The notes under the pieces are model-generated. The model had not been told where the DNA came from. It did no database searches and was given only the letters and a program-made list of their open reading frames with translations. Shown in pieces: positions 5,683 through 11,217 of a stretch of DNA of 11,217 bases. Where the stretch lies: the NCBI GenBank assembly GCA_002898955.1, contig BEIP01000008.1, positions 1 through 11,217 of the forward strand. The letters are read 5' to 3'. Numbering within the stretch: position 1 is the stretch's first letter; each line of letters opens with the position of its first letter. The position numbers and the translations under genes are program-made. The stretch is from a bacterium HR39. Its GTDB lineage: Bacteria; Pseudomonadota; Alphaproteobacteria; Geminicoccales; Geminicoccaceae.

Positions 5683-5894
5683 AGGGAGACCTCCTGAAAA
5701 AGGCCCTGGCCCTCCTGGAGGAGGGCCGGGTCCTTCCCCTGGGGGAGGCGGTCCTGGTGGCCTCCTCCACCCCGGGGAAGTGGTACGCGGTGCGGCGGGG
5801 GTGGTGCGCCTGCCCGGGCTTTAAGAACCACGGCAGGTGCAAGCACGCCCTCGCCGCCGAGCTCGCGGCGAGAAAGGTAGAAAAGGTAGGATAG
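5679..5894 (+). CDS. Mini SWIM zinc-finger protein
   Basis: This 71-aa protein is little more than a SWIM domain. WCACPGFKNHGRCKHALA gives the CxC...CxH zinc ligands: Cys43, Cys45, Cys54 and His56. They are preceded by a beta-hairpin segment with VLVASSTPGKWYAV, as is usual for the fold, and by a short N-terminal helix. SWIM domains bind DNA or proteins and occur in SWI2/SNF2 ATPases, transposases and recombination mediators; stand-alone short forms occur in bacteria and phages. The GTG start overlaps the stop of the membrane-protein gene (GTGA), and SSB starts 5 nt after its stop. Placement next to SSB suggests a role in ssDNA transactions; that is inference from context. Confidence 0.85.
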   Translation: MKGDLLKKALALLEEGRVLPLGEAVLVASSTPGKWYAVRRGWCACPGFKNHGRCKHALAAELAARKVEKVG

Positions 5895-5898
5895 GGAC

Positions 5899-6630
5899 AT
5901 GGAGAAGCAAGAAAGGCGGTACGGGAACCAGGTGGTCCTCCTCGAGGGGGCGGCCCTGGGAGCGGACCTCAGGTACACCCCGGGGGGGCTCGCCGTCCTC
6001 ACCTTCACCGTGGGGGCCCAGACCCGGGGGGAGGAGGGCCCGGTCTACATCCCCGTGCGGGTCCTCGGGAAGCGGGCCGAGGCCCTGGCCGAGGCCCTGG
6101 AGGCCCCGGTGGGGGTCTTCGTGGTGGGAACGGTGGAGACCTACCGCCCCGAGGGCGGCGGGGAGCGGCACAGCGTCCTGGCCGAGCGGGTGCGGGTCTT
6201 CGCCCTCGCCGAGGAGGACCTCACTCCCCCGGACGGCAAGGGACAGCGGCGGATGAAGGGGGGCCTCTCCCTCTTCGCCGGGGTGGGCAACCTGGCCCGC
6301 CCCGTGGAGGTGAGCCGGGGCGGGAGCACCCCCTTCGCCCGGTCCGTCCTGGCCGTCTCCCGGACGGAGGACCAGGCGGACTTCGTGCCCTTCGTGGCCT
6401 TCGGCGCCCTGGCCGAGGCCCTGGAGGGCCTGGACAAGGGGACCCCCCTCTACCTCCGGGGAAGGCTGGTCCACGACTCCTGGACCACCCAGAGCGGGGA
6501 GAGGCGCTTCGGCCTCCGGGTGGAGGCGGAAGCCGTGCGGAGGAGGCGAAAGGAAGGGAGAGAGAAGCCGCTCCCGAAGCTCGCGGAGGAGGCGGACTTC
6601 CCCGACTTTCCCGAGGACCTCCCCTTCTAG
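5899..6630 (+). CDS. ssb: Single-stranded DNA-binding protein, two-OB-fold Thermus type
   Basis: This protein coats ssDNA and recruits repair and replication proteins. The 243-aa product has two OB folds in one chain: the first about residues 10-102 (NQVVLLEGA...LRYTPGGLAVL), the second about 122-216. GRLVHDSWTTQSGERRF (188-204) closely matches the corresponding segment I recall of T. thermophilus SSB (GRLVNDSWTSSSGERRF). Thermus and Deinococcus SSBs act as dimers with two OB folds per subunit. The acidic tail ends in DFPDFPEDLPF, the partner-binding tip. The linker between OB fold and tail is short and basic (RRRRKEGREK), and the protein is slightly shorter than the chromosomal type (about 263 aa). 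It differs in many positions from that SSB, so it is probably a second, element-encoded copy. ATG 5899 follows a weak purine-rich site and is coupled to the SWIM gene. Confidence 0.95.
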   Translation: MEKQERRYGNQVVLLEGAALGADLRYTPGGLAVLTFTVGAQTRGEEGPVYIPVRVLGKRAEALAEALEAPVGVFVVGTVETYRPEGGGERHSVLAERVRVFALAEEDLTPPDGKGQRRMKGGLSLFAGVGNLARPVEVSRGGSTPFARSVLAVSRTEDQADFVPFVAFGALAEALEGLDKGTPLYLRGRLVHDSWTTQSGERRFGLRVEAEAVRRRRKEGREKPLPKLAEEADFPDFPEDLPF

Positions 6631-6643
6631 GGGGGGAGGAGGC

Positions 6644-6673
6644 GGGGCGGGAGGGCGCGGCCCCTCCCGCCCC
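6644..6673 (+). terminator. Terminator-like hairpin after ssb
   Basis: GGGGCGGGAGGG (6644-6655) pairs perfectly with CCCTCCCGCCCC (6662-6673) around a 6-nt loop, followed by TCTT. It lies 14 nt past the ssb stop and separates the two rightward clusters. A weaker hairpin, GACCCC/GGGGTC (6679-6698), follows directly in front of the next ribosome-binding site. Confidence 0.65.
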
Positions 6674-6710
6674 TCTTAGACCCCCGGGGACAGGGGTCCT
6701 GGAGGTGAGA

Positions 6711-7217
6711 ATGAACCGTCAACGGGTTGCCGTCCTCGTGGACGGCAACAACTTCTACCACGCCCTCATGGAGCGGGTAGGGCGGAAGGTGGACATGCGC
6801 CGCTTCGTGGAGCGCCTCACCGGGCTCCCCCCGGAGGAGGTGGAGATGCGCTACTACTCGGCCCTGCCCTCGCGCCGCTCCCGGGGGGCGGAGCTCCACC
6901 GGGGGTTTCTGAAGGCCCTCGCCGCCCAGGGGTGGCGGATCTTCCTGGGAGAGGTGGTGGGGAACCGGGAGAAGATGACCGACGTGGCCCTGGGGGTGGA
7001 CCTCGCCCTCCTGGCCGCCCTGGACCGCTACGACGAGGCCCACCTGGTCTCGGGGGACATGGACCTGGTTCCCGCGGTGCGGGCGGCGCGGGGCTTCGGC
7101 AAGCGGGTGGTGGCCTGGGCCTTCCAAGGGACCCTCTCCACCGCCCTGGCGAGGGCGGTGGACGAGGTGCGCCTCCTGGAGGGCCTGGACTGGGACGAGG
7201 TGGCCGTGGCGGCCTAG
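6711..7217 (+). CDS. NYN-domain (LabA/PIN-like) nuclease
   Basis: This 168-aa protein is a single NYN domain, a PIN-like fold usually acting as a metal-dependent RNase or nuclease. Visible motifs are AVLVDGNNFYHAL (residues 7-19) with the first acidic residue Asp11 and Asn13-Asn14, MTDVALGVDLALLAAL (89-104) with Asp91 and Asp97, and LVSGDMDLVPAVRAARGFGKRVV (112-134) with Asp116 and Asp118. The acidic set is complete, so activity is plausible. ATG 6711 is chosen because GGAGG (6701-6705) lies 5 nt upstream; GTG 6705 would fall inside that site. It is the first gene of a tight cluster with the ArdC-like and helicase genes. NYN proteins in bacteria act in RNA turnover or defence; which applies here cannot be read from the sequence. 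Confidence 0.88.
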   Translation: MNRQRVAVLVDGNNFYHALMERVGRKVDMRRFVERLTGLPPEEVEMRYYSALPSRRSRGAELHRGFLKALAAQGWRIFLGEVVGNREKMTDVALGVDLALLAALDRYDEAHLVSGDMDLVPAVRAARGFGKRVVAWAFQGTLSTALARAVDEVRLLEGLDWDEVAVAA

Positions 7218-7229
7218 AAGGGAGGAGAC

Positions 7230-7943
7230 ATGTTCCAAGTAGAGCCCGAGATCGTCAGGATGGAGAGGAAGGACCCCCTGGAGGGGGCGAAGGCGGCCCT
7301 GAGGGCGGCTGTCCTCCGGGCCACGGAGGGGGACGGGGAGGCCCTCCGCCCCCTGGCCCGGGCCCTGGGGGCCCACTACCACCTCTCGCCCGGGAACCGC
7401 CTCCTGGTGGCGGCCCAGGCGGGAAGGGCCAGGAGGGCCTGGAACTCTACCCGGTGGGCGGAGATGGGCCACGTGGTCCACCCCGAGGCCGAGGGCGTCC
7501 TAGTGAACGCCCCGAGGGGGGACGGGGGCTTCACCGTGAAGGCCCTCTACACCGAGGCCGAGGTGGAGCCCAGGCCCAGGGAGGAGGACCTCAAGCTGGA
7601 CACGGCCCTCCTCCTCCCCGCCCTGAAGGGCTTCCTCAAGGAGGGAGACCCCGAGGACCCCGAGGAGGCCTTCCTCCGGGCGGGGACGCGGTACCTGGTG
7701 CGGGGCCTGGGCCACGGGAGCCCCAAGCTCTGGGAAGAGCTCCGCGTCGCCGAGGCCTGGATGGCGGCCACCGCCCTCCAGGGCCTCCTCGGGCGGGAGG
7801 CGGACCTCCCCCTGGAGGAGCGGGTGCTCCTGGGGGCCTACGGCAAGCGGCCCGCCCTCCTCGGGGAGAGCCTGAAGCGGGTGGGCGGGGCCGTGAGCGT
7901 CCTGGCCCAGGCCCTGGGCCTGGTGCCCAAGAGGAGGGGATGA
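7230..7943 (+). CDS. Protein with ArdC-N-like ssDNA-binding motif
   Basis: This 237-aa protein sits between nuclease and helicase. Residues 49-95 (HYHLSPGNRLLVAAQ...W.EMGHVVHPEAEGVLVNAP) resemble the conserved part of the ArdC N-terminal ssDNA-binding domain found in plasmid antirestriction and LtrC-like proteins: a Ser/Asn 'NxLLIxxQ' helix, then 'W..xGrxV.kGekGi.ilaP'. Many such proteins continue into a zinc metallopeptidase domain with HExxH; this one has no HExxH. Its C-terminal half (about 125-237) is helical, with an acidic/hydrophobic segment (EELRVAEAWMAATAL). The family call rests on pattern memory and is moderate. AGGGAGGAGA precedes ATG 7230. The stop overlaps the helicase start in ATGA, so the two should be made in fixed ratio and perhaps work together on ssDNA. 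Confidence 0.6.
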   Translation: MFQVEPEIVRMERKDPLEGAKAALRAAVLRATEGDGEALRPLARALGAHYHLSPGNRLLVAAQAGRARRAWNSTRWAEMGHVVHPEAEGVLVNAPRGDGGFTVKALYTEAEVEPRPREEDLKLDTALLLPALKGFLKEGDPEDPEEAFLRAGTRYLVRGLGHGSPKLWEELRVAEAWMAATALQGLLGREADLPLEERVLLGAYGKRPALLGESLKRVGGAVSVLAQALGLVPKRRG

Positions 7944-9709
7944 GGGACCTGGCGGAGCTCCTCGCCGCCCTGGACGAGTCCCAGCTCGAGGCCGCCCTCC
8001 ACGGCGAGGGGCCCGCCCTGGTCCTGGCGGGGCCCGGCTCGGGCAAGACCCGCGTGGTGGTGGCCCGGGCGGCGCGGCTCCTTCTGGAGGAGGGCGTGCC
8101 CCCAGGGAGGCTCGCCCTCCTCACCTTCTCCACCAAGGCCGCCCGGGAGATGCGGGAGAGGCTCGCCCCCCTGGTGCCCGAGCTCCCCTTCGTGGGGACC
8201 CTGCACGCCCTGGCCCTGAAGGCCCTGGTGGAGACGGGGCGGAGGGTGGTTCCCCTGGACGAGGAGGCGGAGGAGCCCCTCCTCCAGGAGCGGGGCCTGG
8301 ACCCCAAGACGGTGGAGCGCCTGAGGCGGGGCAAGGAGGTCCCGGAGGAGGTGGAAAGGGCCCACGCCGCCTACCTGGCGGAGCTCTACCGGGAGGGGCA
8401 GGTGCCCGTGGGCCTGCTGGTGGAGCGGGCCCTGGAGGAGGCGAGGGAGGACCCCGCCCTGGTGGAGTGGCTCCGGGAGCGGCTCCTCTGGACCATGGTG
8501 GACGAGTTCCAGGACACCGACCCGGCGCAGATGAGCCTTCTGGAGCTGGCCTGCCCCCCGCCCGGGGCCAACCTCGTGGCGGTGGGGGACGAGGCCCAGG
8601 CCATCTACCGCTTCCGGGGGGCCACCCCGGAGGTGGTGGGGCGCTTCCGGGAGCGGTACCGCCCGAAGGAGTACCGCCTCCTCCGCAACTACCGGAGCGG
8701 GGAGGCCATCGTGCGCCTGGCGGAGCGGTTCTCCGGCAGGCCCATGGAGGGGACCGCGGGAGAGGCCAGGGTGGAGGTCCGCGCCTACCGCGACCCCATC
8801 GCCGAGGCCTACGGCGTGACCGCCTCGGTGAAGGGCCTCCTGGAGGAGGGCTTCGCCCCGGAGGAGGTGGCGGTCCTGGTGCGCTCCCGGGCCCAGCTTC
8901 CCCCCCTGGAGGAGGCCTTCCTGCGGACGGGGATCCCCCACGTCCTCCTGGGGGGGGTGGCCCTCAGGACGCGGCGGGAGGTCAAGGTCTTCCTCGCCGC
9001 CCTGCGCCTAGCCGTGGGGGGGGACTCCCTGGAGGACCTGGTGCGCCTCACCGCCCTGGTGCCCGGGGCGGGGCGGAAGACCGCGGAGGCCCTCCTCGCC
9101 GCCAGGCGGGAGGGGGAGAGCCCCGCCGCCCTCCTGGCCCGGGCGGGGGAGGTGGCCCTCCCCTCGGGCCGGACGGACCGGGAGCGGCTCCGGGAGCTCG
9201 GGGAGGCCCTGGAGATCACGGGGGCGGTGCTCTCGGAGGTCCTCCCCCAGGACCTCCCCGGGGCCCTGGGGGAGCTCCTGGAGGAGGTCTGGCTACCCCT
9301 CATGGGGCCCTGGCTCAAGGAGCTCGGGGAGCCGGAGAAGCGGGCGGGGAACCTCCGGCGGCTCCCCAGGGTGGCGGAGGGCTGGGCCGAGACCCGGCCC
9401 GGGGTGCCGGCCCGGTACTTCCCCTTCGCGGCGGCCTCCATGGAGGAGGAGGGGCGGGGGGTGCGGCTCGCCACGGTCCACGCGGCCAAGGGCCTGGAGT
9501 GGCGGGCGGTCTTCCTGCCCGGGCTGGTGGAGGGAGCCTTCCCCCTCCTCGGGGGGGAGGTGGACCTCGAGGAGGAGCGCAACCTCTTCTTCGTGGCCCT
9601 GACCCGGGCCAGGGAGAGGCTCTACCTCTCCTACCCGGAGCGGGGGATGGGAAAGGGACCCATGGTGCCGAGCCGCTTCCTGGCCCAGGCGGGGCTCAGG
9701 GCGGCCTGA
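7940..9709 (+). CDS. UvrD/PcrA-like superfamily 1 helicase, short form
   Basis: This ATP-driven ssDNA translocase/helicase is expected to move 3'-5'. The 589-aa protein has all SF1A motifs: Q motif LDESQLEAA (11-19), Walker A AGPGSGKT (30-37), motif Ia LLTFSTKAAREMRERL (60-75), GTLHALALK (86-94), Walker B VDEFQDTD (187-194), motif III VAVGDEAQAIYRFRGA (213-228), motif IV LLRNYRS (247-253), motif V VRLATVHAAKGLEW (508-521) and motif VI ERNLFFVALTRARERLY (546-562). It is shorter than UvrD or PcrA (about 650-720 aa): the 2B region is compact and the C-terminal tail is missing, as in small accessory or plasmid helicases. ATG 7940 follows GAGGAGGGG and overlaps the preceding stop; the frame stays open upstream only because of base bias. 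Its context beside SSB, nuclease and ssDNA-binding genes suggests element replication, repair or defence. Confidence 0.95.
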   Translation: MRDLAELLAALDESQLEAALHGEGPALVLAGPGSGKTRVVVARAARLLLEEGVPPGRLALLTFSTKAAREMRERLAPLVPELPFVGTLHALALKALVETGRRVVPLDEEAEEPLLQERGLDPKTVERLRRGKEVPEEVERAHAAYLAELYREGQVPVGLLVERALEEAREDPALVEWLRERLLWTMVDEFQDTDPAQMSLLELACPPPGANLVAVGDEAQAIYRFRGATPEVVGRFRERYRPKEYRLLRNYRSGEAIVRLAERFSGRPMEGTAGEARVEVRAYRDPIAEAYGVTASVKGLLEEGFAPEEVAVLVRSRAQLPPLEEAFLRTGIPHVLLGGVALRTRREVKVFLAALRLAVGGDSLEDLVRLTALVPGAGRKTAEALLAARREGESPAALLARAGEVALPSGRTDRERLRELGEALEITGAVLSEVLPQDLPGALGELLEEVWLPLMGPWLKELGEPEKRAGNLRRLPRVAEGWAETRPGVPARYFPFAAASMEEEGRGVRLATVHAAKGLEWRAVFLPGLVEGAFPLLGGEVDLEEERNLFFVALTRARERLYLSYPERGMGKGPMVPSRFLAQAGLRAA

Positions 9710-9722
9710 GTGGGAGGCAGGG

Positions 9723-10034
9723 ATGGAGCTGGACGGGAAGGCGCTGGAGGCGCTCTGGCAGGCGGAGGGGGCCCGGGGCTACTCCGGGCGCGGGATGTAC
9801 GGGAAGGGCTGCCTGGGCGTGGTGGCGGAGGACGTGGGCGAGGCCCTCGCCCGGGCGGCGGAGGCCCTGGCGGAGGTGGCCGAGGAGGAAGGCCACGGCG
9901 TCCCCGGGTTCGCCCGGCTCCTCGCCCAGCTCATGCGGGAGGCCCGCTGGGACGGGATGGGCCTGGGGGTGGTGGTGTACTGGGAGAACCTCCCCCCTCC
10001 CCCGGAAGAGGAGGAGGGAGCGTGGGCCGGGTGA
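9723..10034 (+). CDS. Small protein with SGRGMYGKxC motif
   Basis: The function of this 103-aa protein is unknown. Residues 20-34 read YSGRGMYGKGCLGVV, a pattern I recall from small uncharacterised phage and plasmid proteins, where SGRGMYG and a nearby Cys are conserved. A helical part follows (about 36-75), then a short beta segment, GLGVVVYWENLP, and an acidic tail. There is no membrane segment. ATG 9723 lies 13 nt after the helicase stop with a GGGAGGCAGGG ribosome-binding stretch, so it belongs to the same transcript. The final 13 nt overlap the next gene's start. The recurring motif suggests a real family rather than a spurious frame, but no activity can be named. Confidence 0.75.
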   Translation: MELDGKALEALWQAEGARGYSGRGMYGKGCLGVVAEDVGEALARAAEALAEVAEEEGHGVPGFARLLAQLMREARWDGMGLGVVVYWENLPPPPEEEEGAWAG

Positions 10035-10207
10035 GGCGGGGCCTCCTCCTCCCCCTGGGGAGGGAGGAGGCCCGGGAGCTCCTGGGGCTCCTGGAGGCGG
10101 TGTGGCAGTTCGAGGAGGAGCTCTCCCCCGCCCTCTCCCGGGTGCGGCGCCGCCTCCTCCGCTCCCTCAGAAGAGGGAGAAGGGGTTCGCGGGCGAGGGC
10201 GGCCTGA
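10022..10207 (+). CDS. Small basic hypothetical protein
   Basis: This 61-aa protein has a short N-terminal strand (GRVRRGLLLPLGREEA), one Leu/Glu helix (about 16-40) and an Arg-rich end (RRRLLRSLRRGRRGSRARAA) that could contact nucleic acid. GAGGAGGGAG precedes GTG 10022 at normal distance; GTG 10031, which overlaps the upstream stop, is the alternative. It is the last gene of the helicase cluster. Its 3' end overlaps the minus-strand gene at 10167-10207 tail to tail. Coding is supported by frame continuity and the ribosome-binding site, but the short length keeps confidence moderate. Confidence 0.55.
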   Translation: MGRVRRGLLLPLGREEARELLGLLEAVWQFEEELSPALSRVRRRLLRSLRRGRRGSRARAA

Positions 10208-10673
10208 GGGCCCCGGGGCGGGGCGGGTTGAGGAGGGGAAGGAGACGGTAGAGGAGCCCCGCGGCCTCCTTCGCGGGAAGCCGCGCCTCCAGGGCGCGGA
10301 GGAGGAGGACGAGGGCGGGAAGGAGGGGAGGCCAGAGGGCGGCCAGGCGGAGGCCCAGGGTTCCCGGGCTCCCCCGCCCCGCCAGGAGGAGGGCGGCCAG
10401 GAGGGTGGCCTCGGCCTCCACCGCCTCCCCCTTGCGCCTGAGGAGGCCGGGGTCCTCCGGGTCCACCCCGGCCTCCCGCAGCAGGCGGGCGGTGGGGGCG
10501 GGCTCGCGGAAGGCCCGGCGGAGGCGGCCCGGAGGGAGGAGCCAGGGGGCGGCCAGGAAGAGCCTGGGGTCCTCGCCGCCCTCGAGGAGGGCGAGGAGGC
10601 CCAGGCGGCGCAACCCCTCTGCGCCGAAGGGGGAGAGGCGGCTTAAGGCCTCGCGGATGAGGGGCTCGTCCAC
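10167..10673 (-). CDS. Hypothetical Leu/Ala-rich helical protein
   Basis: I do not recognise this 168-aa protein. It is nearly all alpha-helical in character: an N-terminal segment EPLIREALSRLSPFGAEG, a middle part with many Arg and Pro, and a strongly hydrophobic stretch (about 110-140, LAALWPPLLPALVLLLRAL) that could be buried or membrane-associated. It ends in NPFSLF. Third codon positions are almost all G or C on this strand, supporting real coding. GTG 10673 is chosen because a TATACT box ends 6 nt upstream, the same arrangement as at the ParB-like gene; earlier in-frame ATGs (10697, 10754) lack a ribosome-binding site and would place the -10 box inside the gene. It overlaps the plus-strand gene at 10207 by 41 bp and is divergent from the 10696 gene. 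Confidence 0.7.
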   Translation of the reverse strand: MDEPLIREALSRLSPFGAEGLRRLGLLALLEGGEDPRLFLAAPWLLPPGRLRRAFREPAPTARLLREAGVDPEDPGLLRRKGEAVEAEATLLAALLLAGRGSPGTLGLRLAALWPPLLPALVLLLRALEARLPAKEAAGLLYRLLPLLNPPRPGALRPPSPANPFSLF

Positions 10674-10679
10674 GAGGAC

Positions 10680-10685
10680 AGTATA
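10680..10685 (-). promoter_or_regulatory. -10 box of a leaderless promoter for the 10673 gene
   Basis: Minus-strand TATACT (10685 down to 10680) ends exactly 6 nt before GTG 10673, matching base for base and in spacing the -10 box of the ParB-like gene. No good -35 is seen. The box lies next to the AGGAGG ribosome-binding site (10686-10690 region) of the divergent plus-strand gene, so the two genes share about 22 bp of control DNA. Confidence 0.6.
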
Positions 10686-10695
10686 GGAGGTGAGC

Positions 10696-10992
10696 ATGCT
10701 CTGGGTGACGATTACAGGCAAGGTGGTGGAGGCGAGGAAGGCCAAGGGGGTCACGGTGCGGGACCGTGAGGAGGCGGCGGCCCTCCTCCTCCTGGTGGAG
10801 AACTCCCCGGCCCACGAGGACGGGGACCTCCTCCGGGCCCGGGAGCGCCTGCGCTACCACGGGGGGTACCGGAAGGAGCGGGGGTACGCCACCCCGCCCC
10901 TGGAGGCGGCGCGGGCCCTCCTCCGGCGGGACCTCGCCCGGGCCCGGCTCGGGGCGGGGACGGGGGAGGCGGTGAGGGAAGGGGTGGGGTAG
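10696..10992 (+). CDS. Hypothetical 98-aa protein
   Basis: I recognise no family. The protein begins MLWVTITGKVVEARKAKGVTV, a likely beta-strand region, followed by an acidic/Leu helix (REEAAALLLLVEN), a segment with Tyr and Gly (RYHGGYRKERGYATPP) and a C-terminal helix rich in Ala, Arg and Leu. There are no Cys, signal peptide or membrane spans. AGGAGG lies 5 nt before ATG 10696; GTG 10690 overlaps that site and is less likely. The start codon sits in the palindrome GAGCATGCTC (10692-10701). It is divergent from the minus-strand gene at 10673 and is followed by terminator-like hairpins, so it appears to be a single-gene transcript. Confidence 0.65.
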   Translation: MLWVTITGKVVEARKAKGVTVRDREEAAALLLLVENSPAHEDGDLLRARERLRYHGGYRKERGYATPPLEAARALLRRDLARARLGAGTGEAVREGVG

Positions 10993-10998
10993 CGGACC

Positions 10999-11020
10999 GG
11001 GGAGGGGGTCTTCCCTCCCC
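10999..11020 (+). terminator. Terminator-like stem-loop after the 10696 gene
   Basis: GGGGAGGG (10999-11006) pairs with CCCTCCCC (11013-11020) around the loop GGTCTT, beginning 7 nt past the stop. A small second hairpin, AGGGCG/CGCCCT (11025-11039), follows. No T-tract is present. Confidence 0.5.
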
Positions 11021-11041
11021 CTCGAGGGCGCGCCGCCCTGG

Positions 11042-11063
11042 GGGGAGGGTTGACGCCCTCCCC
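11042..11063. promoter_or_regulatory. Stem-loop enclosing the -35 box, arms identical to the upstream hairpin
   Basis: GGGGAGGG (11042-11049) and CCCTCCCC (11056-11063) are the same arms as at 10999-11020 with the same 6-nt spacing, but the loop is TTGACG, the -35 hexamer of the RHH gene. The arrangement could be an operator, or chance in G/C-rich DNA. Confidence 0.5.
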
Positions 11064-11079
11064 TGTATGTTGGTATGTT
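11050..11079 (+). promoter_or_regulatory. Promoter of the RHH gene
   Basis: TTGACG (11050-11055) and TATGTT (11074-11079) are 18 bp apart. The -10 ends 7 nt before ATG 11087, giving a leaderless or nearly leaderless mRNA; no Shine-Dalgarno site is present. It is the best -35 match I found in the window. Confidence 0.7.
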
Positions 11080-11080
11080 G
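11066..11080. promoter_or_regulatory. Tandem heptad operator candidate
   Basis: TATGTTG occurs twice, at 11066-11072 and 11074-11080, separated by one base and covering the -10 box. RHH repressors such as the omega/ParG type bind adjacent short direct repeats, so self-repression by the downstream product is likely. Only two copies are visible. Confidence 0.5.
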
Positions 11081-11086
11081 ATGGAT

Positions 11087-11217
11087 ATGAGGAAGCAAGA
11101 ACAAGAAGCGAGGACGCCCCTCACCGGCTACGCCCCCCTCAACGTCCTGCTCCCGGTGGAGCTGAAGGAGCGGCTGAAGCGGCGGGCGGCCCGGGAAGGC
11201 CTCCCCGCCTCCCGCCT
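11087..11217 (+). CDS. Ribbon-helix-helix DNA-binding protein (3' partial)
   Basis: The 43 complete codons visible read MRKQEQEARTPLTG, then YAPLNVLLPVELKERL and KRRAAREGLPASRL. The second part matches the CopG/Arc-type ribbon-helix-helix pattern: a beta strand (LNVLLP), then helix A (VELKERLKRRAARE), a Gly turn, and the start of helix B (PASRL). These dimeric proteins act as antitoxins, plasmid copy-number or partition regulators. ATG 11087 is chosen for its distance from the -10 box; ATG 11081 (M-D-M-R) is an in-frame alternative. The gene runs off the window, so partner genes such as a toxin, ParA or Rep cannot be seen. Confidence 0.8.
   Translation, partial: MRKQEQEARTPLTGYAPLNVLLPVELKERLKRRAAREGLPASR

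Noticed and set aside
2396..5887. 14-mer AAGGTAGAAAAGGT repeated at 2396-2409 and 5874-5887
   Set aside because: Both copies lie inside genes and encode the same Lys-Val-Glu-Lys-Val stretch; probably coincidence of purine-rich codons.
6932..7939. N-terminal extension of the helicase reading frame by over 300 residues
   Set aside because: Its translation is almost only Gly, Pro and Arg, the signature of an off-frame shadow of the NYN and ArdC-like genes. Walker A lies 30 residues after ATG 7940, which has a strong ribosome-binding site.
8467..10251. 594-residue plus-strand frame within and beyond the helicase
   Set aside because: It is a Gly/Pro/Arg-rich shadow frame that runs through the helicase gene and the two small genes after it.

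Overview
The window looks like Thermus DNA or that of a close relative, most likely a megaplasmid or another accessory region. The evidence is very high GC, coding frames whose third positions are almost all G or C, a single-stranded DNA binding protein (SSB) with the two-OB-fold layout typical of Deinococcus-Thermus, a class II ribonucleotide reductase split by an intein as known from T. thermophilus, and start codons placed 6-7 nt behind a -10 box (leaderless transcripts). An orphan ParB-like protein beside a repeat array, a second SSB and a ribbon-helix-helix regulator all suggest a replicon or element with its own maintenance genes. No rRNA, tRNA, CRISPR array or transposase is visible.

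Layout. 1-1577: the last 12 residues of an intein followed by the C-extein of B12-dependent ribonucleotide reductase; the intein junction lies directly before the predicted radical cysteine. 1607-2527: a coiled-coil protein of unknown function whose codon use is less GC-biased. 2528-2787: non-coding, with a terminator-like hairpin, a 45-nt imperfect palindrome and a promoter-like AT-rich box. 2788-3483: a two-gene unit of a short DUF4326 protein and a macro-domain protein. 3484-3554: a convergent hairpin. 3555-4739 (minus): a ParB-like DNA-binding protein, apparently leaderless. 4740-4934: a divergent control region with three 32-bp repeats; the third carries its core in the opposite orientation.

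4935-6630: a rightward cluster of an unknown 135-aa protein, a two-helix membrane protein, a 71-aa SWIM zinc-finger protein and the SSB paralogue, ending at a GC-rich hairpin. 6711-10207: a second tight rightward cluster of a NYN (PIN-like) nuclease, a protein resembling the ArdC-type ssDNA-binding domain, a short UvrD-like helicase and two small proteins. 10167-10673 (minus): an unknown Leu/Ala-rich protein, leaderless, overlapping the preceding cluster tail to tail. 10696-10992: an unknown 98-aa protein. 10993-11086: two stem-loops with identical arms and a promoter with a tandem heptad operator. 11087 onward: the start of an RHH protein cut by the window end.

Taken together, 4935-10207 reads as an ssDNA-handling module: SSB, a second putative ssDNA binder, a 3'-5' type helicase and a nuclease. 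Its combined function is inference. The least explained signals are the inverted-core repeat array at the ParB-like gene and the DUF4326/macro pair.
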